A stretch of 64,000 bases of DNA, from contig PLWQ01000020.1 of assembly GCA_003165595.1 (NCBI GenBank), forward strand, positions 103,815 through 167,814. Direction: 5' to 3'. The translations under genes were made by a program, and so were the position numbers. Shown here piece after piece: positions 58,799 through 64,000 of the stretch. The notes under the pieces are model-generated. The model had not been told where the DNA came from. It saw only the letters and a list, made by a program, of their open reading frames with translations, and made no database searches. The stretch is from Fibrobacterota bacterium. Its GTDB lineage: Bacteria > Fibrobacterota > Chitinivibrionia > Chitinivibrionales > FEN-1185. Each line of letters starts with the position of its first letter. Within the stretch, counting starts at the first letter, position 1.

Positions 58799-60469
58799 AT
58801 GAACATCTCCAACCCGCTTATTGTCCAGAGCAACAGCACGCTTCTCCTTGAAGTGAACAACCCGCTCTTTGCAGATGCGAGAGACGCGATCACTACGTTC
58901 GCGCATCTGGAAAAAAGCCCGGAGCACATCCACACCTATTCGATCACGCCGCTGTCGCTGTGGAACGCTGCTGCGCTGGGTATGACGCCGGCGGACGTGG
59001 TGGCGCTTTTGGACAAGTTTTCGAAATACGATCTTCCGGGAAACGTGGCCGACGGCATTGCCGAACTCATGGGAAGATTCGGCAAGCTCGTGCTGGAAAA
59101 TCACCCGAGCGGGCTCGCCCTCCGCTGCACCGAACCGGACATGCTGCATCACCTGAGCCGCAACGCCAGGCTCGCCGGCCTGCTCGGCGAGCGTATCGAC
59201 GAGTACCGGTTCCACGTGGCCGACGAGAATCGCGGCATCGTCAAGCAGGTGCTCATTTCACTGGGTTTTCCGGTCCACGACGTGGCCGGCTACGTTGACG
59301 GCGATCCGTTTCCCATTGCGCTCAAGCAGGAATTCGGCGGGGGAACAGCCTTTACAATACGGGAATACCAGAAACAGGCCGCCCAGAGCTACGTGGGAAA
59401 CCCGCAAATGCCGGGGGGCAGCGGCGTGGTGGTGCTGCCGTGCGGCGCGGGCAAGACGGTTGTAGGCATGTATGTGATGTCGCTTATGTGCCGCAGCACG
59501 CTCATTCTGGTGACCAACGTGACGGCAGCGCGCCAGTGGCGGCGCGAGCTTCTTGACAAAACAGATATTCCTCCCGAAGCGATCGGCGAGTACTCGGGCG
59601 AATCCAAGGACATCAGGCCCATCACGCTGGCAACATACCAGATCCTCACGTACCGCAAGAAGAAGACCGACCCGTTCGTCCACTACGGCATTTTCAATTC
59701 GCAGAACTGGGGCCTCATCATCTACGACGAGGTGCACCTGCTGCCCGCGCCGGTGTTCAAGTTTACGGCCGAGATCCAGGCGCGGCGGCGGCTGGGGCTC
59801 ACTGCCACGCTCATCCGCGAAGACGGGCACGAAAACGACGTGTTCACGCTCATTGGCCCCAAGAAATTCGACGTGCCGTGGAAGGACCTGGAGCGCCAGG
59901 GCTGGATCGCCACGGCGCGCTGCGTGGAAATCCGCGTTGACCTGCCGCAGGACGACAAGCTCCGCTACTTCGGCATGACCCCGCGCGAGCAGATCCGCCT
60001 GGCGTACGAGAACGTCCGCAAGGTCGCGGTCGCGCGCGAGCTGCTGGCGCAGCACAAGGACGACCAGGTGCTCATCATGGGACAGTATCTTTCGCAGCTG
60101 AGCGTTTTCGCGGCGGAATTTTCGGTGCCGGTGATCACGGGCGCAACTCCCAACGACAGGCGCGACGAACTGTATGCGCAGTTCCGCACCGGCGAGATTC
60201 GCGTGCTCATCCTTTCCAAAGTGGGAAATTTCGCCATCGACTTGCCCGATGCGAACGTTGCGATCCAGATATCCGGCTCGTTCGGTTCTCGGCAGGAAGA
60301 GGCGCAGCGCCTGGGACGGATACTGCGGCCCAAAAAACAGGGCGAGCAGGCGGTGTTCTACTCAATTGTCACGCGCGAAAGCAGGGAGCTCGATTTCGCC
60401 ATGAACCGGCAGCTGTTCCTCACCGAACAGGGATATTCCTACGAAATACAGTACCGGGAATTTGATTAG
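58799..60469 (+). CDS. XPB/Ssl2-like superfamily 2 DNA helicase
   Basis: 556 residues. The N-terminal ~190 residues match the helicase-associated XPB domain (ITPLSLWNAAALGMTPADVV, FHVADENRGIVKQVLISLGFPV). The helicase core follows: REYQKQAAQSYVG (Q-like motif), Walker A LPCGAGKTVVGM (about 213-220), DEVH at about 310, GLTATLIREDGHE (motif III plus the XPB-specific RED), then VLIMGQYLSQL, ILSKVGNFAIDLP and QEEAQRLGRILRPK (motif VI with Arg finger). XPB proteins unwind DNA in repair; bacterial homologues are probably repair enzymes. Confidence 0.93.
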   Translation: MNISNPLIVQSNSTLLLEVNNPLFADARDAITTFAHLEKSPEHIHTYSITPLSLWNAAALGMTPADVVALLDKFSKYDLPGNVADGIAELMGRFGKLVLENHPSGLALRCTEPDMLHHLSRNARLAGLLGERIDEYRFHVADENRGIVKQVLISLGFPVHDVAGYVDGDPFPIALKQEFGGGTAFTIREYQKQAAQSYVGNPQMPGGSGVVVLPCGAGKTVVGMYVMSLMCRSTLILVTNVTAARQWRRELLDKTDIPPEAIGEYSGESKDIRPITLATYQILTYRKKKTDPFVHYGIFNSQNWGLIIYDEVHLLPAPVFKFTAEIQARRRLGLTATLIREDGHENDVFTLIGPKKFDVPWKDLERQGWIATARCVEIRVDLPQDDKLRYFGMTPREQIRLAYENVRKVAVARELLAQHKDDQVLIMGQYLSQLSVFAAEFSVPVITGATPNDRRDELYAQFRTGEIRVLILSKVGNFAIDLPDANVAIQISGSFGSRQEEAQRLGRILRPKKQGEQAVFYSIVTRESRELDFAMNRQLFLTEQGYSYEIQYREFD

Positions 60470-60487
60470 AAACCACCCCCGTTCTTC

Positions 60488-60516
60488 TTGATTCCCGCCC
60501 CACAACCGTGTATACT
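60488..60516 (+). promoter_or_regulatory. Promoter of the Phd/PIN toxin-antitoxin operon
   Basis: TTGATT at 60488-60493, 17-base spacer, TATACT at 60511-60516, 70 bases before the antitoxin ATG. The space between contains GGC-rich inverted segments that could be an operator. Confidence 0.65.
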
Positions 60517-60585
60517 TATGGGTGACGGCTTGGGCCGAATAGTGTCCGGCAAGGGCCGCCCAACTTCAGCACGGGAGCTTTACTC

Positions 60586-60873
60586 ATGCGATTCATCACG
60601 GTGCGCGACCTGCGCGGAAAGTCCGCGCAGGTATGGCTGCAGCTCGACAGGGAGAAGGAGATGGTGATCACCTCCAACGGCAAGCCCGTTGCGGTGCTGT
60701 GCTCGGTGACCGAGGAGACGCTCGAAGAGTCGCTGGCCGCGATCCGGCGCAGCCGCGCCGTGGCGGCGGTTGCGGCGCTTCAGATGACGTCGATGGAATG
60801 TGGCACCGATGCCCTGAACGACGACGACATCGCCGCCGAGGTTTCGCACGAGCGCAAGGATCGCGCCCGATGA
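60586..60873 (+). CDS. Phd/YefM-type antitoxin
   Basis: 95 residues. The N-terminal domain has the Phd pattern (RFITVRDLRGKSAQVWLQL, EMVITSNGKPVAVLC), used for dimerisation and DNA binding; the C-terminal acidic/helical tail is the toxin-binding part. The stop overlaps the toxin start as ATGA. Likely represses its own operon. Confidence 0.88.
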   Translation: MRFITVRDLRGKSAQVWLQLDREKEMVITSNGKPVAVLCSVTEETLEESLAAIRRSRAVAAVAALQMTSMECGTDALNDDDIAAEVSHERKDRAR

Positions 60874-61277
60874 AGATTGTGCTCGACACGCCGGTGCTCG
60901 CAGCGGGGCTGCTGCGGCCCCATGCCCCTGCCGGGGAAATCGTGCGCATGGTGTCGGGCGGAAGCCTCCGGCTGTGTTTCGACGCGCGCATACTGTCGGA
61001 ATACGGCAGGGCGCTTGCGCGGCCGAAGCTGCGGCTCAACCGGGAACGCGTGGAGCTGGTGCTCCACCAGATCGTGACGTGCGGCGACATGGTGGCGGGC
61101 AGGCCGCTGCCCGCGTCGTTGCCTGATGTCAACGAAGACGTTTTTCTGGAAGTCACCATGGCGGGCGAGGCACGGCGGCTCGTGACCAACAACCCGAAGC
61201 ACTACCCGCAGCGCGTGCGCCAGGGGCTCGTTGTTTCTCCCCAGGAGCTGCTCGATTTGTACAGGCGGGAGATGTGA
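60870..61277 (+). CDS. PIN-domain toxin
   Basis: 135 residues. PIN-fold ribonuclease of the group annotated as putative toxin, PIN family: KIVLDTPVLAAGLLRP (first acidic Asp5), LCFDARILSEYGRAL (Glu), SLPDVNEDVFLEVTMAGEARRLVTNNPKHYP (later acidic residues and the closing strand). Partner of the Phd-type antitoxin. A tandem repeat and an F1 element follow its stop. Confidence 0.88.
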   Translation: MKIVLDTPVLAAGLLRPHAPAGEIVRMVSGGSLRLCFDARILSEYGRALARPKLRLNRERVELVLHQIVTCGDMVAGRPLPASLPDVNEDVFLEVTMAGEARRLVTNNPKHYPQRVRQGLVVSPQELLDLYRREM

Positions 61278-61293
61278 CTATGAAGAGGATGAG

Positions 61294-61325
61294 AGTTGAA
61301 AGTTCAAAGTTGACAGTTGACAGTG
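61294..61325 (+). repeat. Short tandem repeat (GTTGAAAG-type) after the PIN toxin gene
   Basis: Units AGTTGAAAGTTCAAAGTTGACAGTTGACAG-like, imperfect, 17 bases past the stop, sense direction. Confidence 0.55.
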
Positions 61326-61471
61326 AAGGGCCTTTGGCAGGCGGTGCCGAGGCCGAGCGTGAGCCGGAGCACAGGATGTGCGGAGACCACGTGCGAAGCG
61401 CGCCCGCAGGGCACGAGGCTGGACGCCGAGTGTGAACGGAGAACCGCCGCTGCGCAGCAGCGGGGCGCCCA
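61326..61471 (+). repeat. F1 structured intergenic element with insertion module
   Basis: 146 bases. It shares with the 10927 copy the GGTGCCGAGGC / GAGCCGGAGCACAGG series, the GCACAGGATGTGC hairpin, the GAAGCG..CCCGCAGGGC part and GTGAACGGAGAACCG, then its own hairpin CCGCTGC / GCAGCAGCGG and the 3' GGGGCGCCCAGC. The AGCGTTAGG 5' block is missing. Follows the PIN toxin gene in the same direction. Confidence 0.7.
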
Positions 61472-61588
61472 GCTTTCACATAAAGCAATGAAATGATCTT
61501 AGTCTCACGAGTCTTGATTTCATCAGACAATTAGTATATCTTTGCTCATCATAGGACCACCGCCGTTTTTCTCCCAAGGAGGGATATC

Positions 61589-61951
61589 ATGGCCATCCGA
61601 ATGTGCTTCGCCGCCCTTGTCGTTTTCCTGATGACCTGCGCACCGGATAAGGTGGTGCCGATTTTCTTGACCATTATTCAGCCGCCCGATATTCAGCCGC
61701 CCGACGGCGATACCATCCGCACGCCATCCATCCCCATCGAAGGCCTCACCACTGTGGGCGCCACAATTCATGTCGGCGGCGCGCTCAACGACACCGGCTT
61801 GATTTTTCCCGTTGACAACACGGGACACTTTGCGGGTCACCTGCCGATCGAAGATCTCACGGGTACCTACGCGGCAATCTTTAGGGTGACAAAGCCGGGA
61901 GCCAATGGGATCACCGAGAGCAGAACTGTATATTACGTGCAGCAACCCTGA
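61589..61951 (+). CDS. Small lipoprotein with Ig-like fold
   Basis: 120 residues; AAGGAGG seven to eight bases before the ATG. Lipobox at VFLMTC (Cys17). The rest is beta-rich (PSIPIEGLTTVGATIHVGG, GHFAGHLPIEDLTG) and resembles a bacterial Ig-like domain used as a linker or adhesin piece. No partner gene is obvious. Confidence 0.7.
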   Translation: MAIRMCFAALVVFLMTCAPDKVVPIFLTIIQPPDIQPPDGDTIRTPSIPIEGLTTVGATIHVGGALNDTGLIFPVDNTGHFAGHLPIEDLTGTYAAIFRVTKPGANGITESRTVYYVQQP

Positions 61952-61973
61952 CCCTGCGAGGTTCCGGTTTGTG

Positions 61974-63854
61974 TTACGTTTCCCGCCGCAGGGCTTCCAG
62001 CGCGCTTTTCACGCTTGACACAACGCTATTCCACTCGCCGGGGCGGTCCTGGCGAAACAGGCGGAGCGTGGGATACCAGGGGCTTGTTTCGCCCGTTTGG
62101 AACCAGCGCCAGCAGGAGTCGAACCGGTTGAGTACCCACACCGGTTTGCCCAGAGCACCGGCCAGATGGACAATGGCGGTGTCCACGCTGATGACGAGGT
62201 CGAGGTTCGCAACAAGCGCGGCAGTGTCGGCGAAATCTTTGCATTCATCCATCCAGTCAATGAGCCCGAATTCCTTGGGAGCAGCCCCTCCGCCTTTTTG
62301 CAGGGAGAAGAAGCGGACCCCGGGCATGCCCATGAGCGGTGCGAGCGCTTCGGGAGAAACGGAGCGCCTGCGGTCGGCCGCGATAAGATCGGGCGAGCTG
62401 ATGCGCGAGCTTCCGGCCCATGCCAGCCCGACATTGATCCCGCGACCATTGCCCTTTGACAATCGACTTCGCCAGTAATTGATATCTGCGTCACTGGCGG
62501 CAAGATACGGCACGTTTGCCGGGATGGTTTCCCGCCTGGTTGCAAAGACCCTCGGCAAATTGAGCATGGGACAGCAATAATTGAAGTCCGGCACGGCCTG
62601 CCCCTTTGCAACAACGCGCTCGACCCCGGCCAGAGACCCCAAGAGTCTCACCAGCGCGGGCTGCACTTCCAGGATTACGCGAAGGCCGCGCTGGGCTGCC
62701 AGTGGAGCGTACCGGCAGAATTGCAGCGTATCGCCGAAACCTTGCTCGGCCTGGACAAGCAGGATGCTGCCTTGTTCGGCCTCGCCCTGCCACAACGGTT
62801 GCGGCATGCTCTTGTACTCGTTTGCGAACTGGATTGTTTTCCAGCGCCATTCGTATTCCCGCCATCCCGTGTCGAACCGCCCGGCCGCCAAAAGCGTCAT
62901 GCCGAGGTTTTTGTGGTAGTCCGCGTTGTCGCTCTTAAGGGCGATTGCGCGTTCGTACGCCACGATTGCCTCGGGAATCTTCCCGGTATTCTTAAGGGCA
63001 TTGCCGAGATTGTTGATCGCTTCCGGATGGTTGGGCTGCAGGGTGAGCACGCGCTGGAAAACCGAAATGCTTTCCTCAAAATCCCCCGTAAGGAGAGATA
63101 TCGTGCCGAGATTGTTGAGCGCGTCCGGATGGCCGGGCCGCAGGCTCAGTGCTTTTTTGTAAAGGTCGGCGCTGTCCGTCAGGTTGCCGTGCTCCTGAAG
63201 AATCGTGCCGAGGTTACTAAGCGCATCGGGATAGTCCGGCTCACAATCGAGAGCGCGACGGAAAAGGTCCTCTGCTTCTTCAAACTTTCTTTGAGCCAGG
63301 CGGATCATGCCAAGATTATTGAGGGGCAGAGGATACGTTGGCTTGGCCGCAATCGCACGCGTAAAGCAATGTGCCGCCTTGCCGGAGTCTCCTTTCCCGT
63401 TGAGAATCACTCCGAGATTGTTGAGCGCCTCGGGGTAATTGGGATCTATGGCAAGCGCATCATCGTAGGCTTTTATCGCATTGGCGCCGTCGCCGGTTTT
63501 TTCGAAGACAACGCCGAGCCCGAAGTATGCCTTTGCGTAATCGGGCCGCAAGACAATTGCGCGATTGTAAGCGACGATTGCCTCTGCATTCTCATTGAGC
63601 TGCGCCAGCATTTCGGCGTACACAAAATGAAGCTGATGAGAATCGGACTTTTTGGCCAAAACCTTCCTCATCCACTGTGATGCTTGTTCGACGTGTCCGA
63701 GCTGGAATTCGATGCTGCCCATGAGGAACAGGAATGATACATTGTCCGGGTCTTTCTTGAGGATTGCTCGGCATTGTTCGCCGGCCTTTGCGATTTGCCC
63801 GGCATCTTCACTTGCTAAGGCGCGGGAAATTTCATCGTAGGCGGAAGGCTGCAT
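61974..63854 (-). CDS. TPR protein with glycosyltransferase-like C-terminal domain
   Basis: 626 residues. Residues about 1-325 are at least nine tetratricopeptide repeats (units such as YAKAYFGLGVVFEKTGDGANAI and HPEAINNLGNALKNTGKIPEAI). Residues about 340-626 resemble the GT9-like/ADP-heptose transferase fold found behind TPRs: ILLVQAEQGFGDTLQFCRYAP, NVGLAWAGSSR, FFSLQKGGGA, LVISVDTAIVHLAGALGKPVWVL. Family members are linked to protein or surface glycosylation, but acceptor and donor are not determinable here. A further reading frame enters from the right edge behind it. Confidence 0.88.
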   Translation of the reverse strand: MQPSAYDEISRALASEDAGQIAKAGEQCRAILKKDPDNVSFLFLMGSIEFQLGHVEQASQWMRKVLAKKSDSHQLHFVYAEMLAQLNENAEAIVAYNRAIVLRPDYAKAYFGLGVVFEKTGDGANAIKAYDDALAIDPNYPEALNNLGVILNGKGDSGKAAHCFTRAIAAKPTYPLPLNNLGMIRLAQRKFEEAEDLFRRALDCEPDYPDALSNLGTILQEHGNLTDSADLYKKALSLRPGHPDALNNLGTISLLTGDFEESISVFQRVLTLQPNHPEAINNLGNALKNTGKIPEAIVAYERAIALKSDNADYHKNLGMTLLAAGRFDTGWREYEWRWKTIQFANEYKSMPQPLWQGEAEQGSILLVQAEQGFGDTLQFCRYAPLAAQRGLRVILEVQPALVRLLGSLAGVERVVAKGQAVPDFNYCCPMLNLPRVFATRRETIPANVPYLAASDADINYWRSRLSKGNGRGINVGLAWAGSSRISSPDLIAADRRRSVSPEALAPLMGMPGVRFFSLQKGGGAAPKEFGLIDWMDECKDFADTAALVANLDLVISVDTAIVHLAGALGKPVWVLNRFDSCWRWFQTGETSPWYPTLRLFRQDRPGEWNSVVSSVKSALEALRRET

Positions 63855-63941
63855 GCTCGGTCCCTCTTTTCAAGCTGATACAGGGAAACAGGCCACGCTG
63901 TGAGCGAGGCCTGATATTTGACCCGAAGGCGGTTGATAATG

Positions 63942-64000
63942 TCACAGCAGATCCATGTCATCCGGATGAATCTCCACGTTTGCGCATTCCCCGAAGCTTG
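63942..64000 (-). CDS. C-terminal fragment of an unknown protein (runs off the right edge)
   Basis: The minus-strand frame is open from the edge to TGA at 63944-63942 and reads SFGECANVEIHPDDMDLL. The composition looks like a protein end, and the strand and spacing (87 bases) fit a gene upstream of the TPR gene. Too short for a family call. Confidence 0.4.
   Translation of the reverse strand, partial: SFGECANVEIHPDDMDLL

Noticed and set aside
1..64000. CRISPR arrays, insertion sequences, prophage genes and rRNA
   Set aside because: No regularly spaced direct repeats with unique spacers, no transposase or integrase frame, no phage structural gene and no rRNA-like sequence was seen.

Overview
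The window looks like chromosomal DNA of a Fibrobacterota-type bacterium (Fibrobacter/Chitinivibrio relatives). The best clue is two FISUMP-type domains (Fibrobacter succinogenes major paralogous domain) in the lipoprotein gene at 49188-53468. Also consistent are the many very long exported proteins built from FN3-like, carboxypeptidase-regulatory, parallel beta-helix, discoidin and Kelch modules, and the high-GC coding style. Species cannot be named from the sequence alone.

Layout. 1-1475 (minus): a degenerate receiver-domain protein running off the edge, then thioredoxin reductase. 1797-10683: a giant carboxypeptidase-regulatory/beta-helix surface protein, a smaller exported protein, and an AT-rich trypsin-like lipoprotein. 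11340-13653: ribosomal protein L28, a CDP-alcohol phosphatidyltransferase and a YihY-family membrane protein. 13994-16143: a discoidin-domain exported protein and an MntA/HepT toxin-antitoxin locus whose hepT is frameshifted. 16371-21402 (minus): a lepA - signal-peptidase-like - trpB - trpA cluster. 21823-23728 (minus): an L,D-transpeptidase and a MurC-like ligase. 23825-27308 (plus): a LOG-family protein, a tiny Lys-rich peptide unit and a divergent Tex protein. 27488-30290 (minus): panD - lytR_C - rsfS - argS. 30431-38553: a bifunctional-nuclease-domain protein, a CsgG-like/giant FGE-Kelch lipoprotein pair and small exported proteins. 38686-47727: an accessory block of exported carbohydrate-active or beta-helix proteins (GH55-like, polysaccharide-lyase-like, heparinase II/III-like). 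47788-56288: an AAA/DUF4143 ATPase, a second CsgG-like/giant FGE-FISUMP lipoprotein pair, a RelE-type toxin with XRE antitoxin, a YaiI protein and a GNAT/small-protein pair. 56735-63854: purA, an XPB-like helicase, a Phd/PIN pair, a small lipoprotein and a TPR-glycosyltransferase.

The least expected content is not protein coding. Two families of dispersed, structured intergenic elements (called F1 and F2 here) recur across the window with conserved blocks and base-paired stems that change in a compensated way between copies. F1 has four long copies (one carrying an internally duplicated module), one shorter copy sharing its 3' half, and two short 3'-end fragments. F2 has two copies, one just upstream of purA. 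A further self-contained unit at 24538-24846 has a near-consensus promoter, a very strong ribosome-binding site, a 22-residue Lys/Ala peptide and a terminator.

Other points: the signal-peptidase-like protein lacks both catalytic residues; the SUMF1/FGE-like domains lack the FGE cysteines; a flavin reductase has two good start sites that would give exported and cytosolic forms; and two accessory genes have promoters placed so that their mRNAs should be leaderless. No tRNA, rRNA, CRISPR array or insertion sequence was recognised. All family assignments were made by eye, without database searches.
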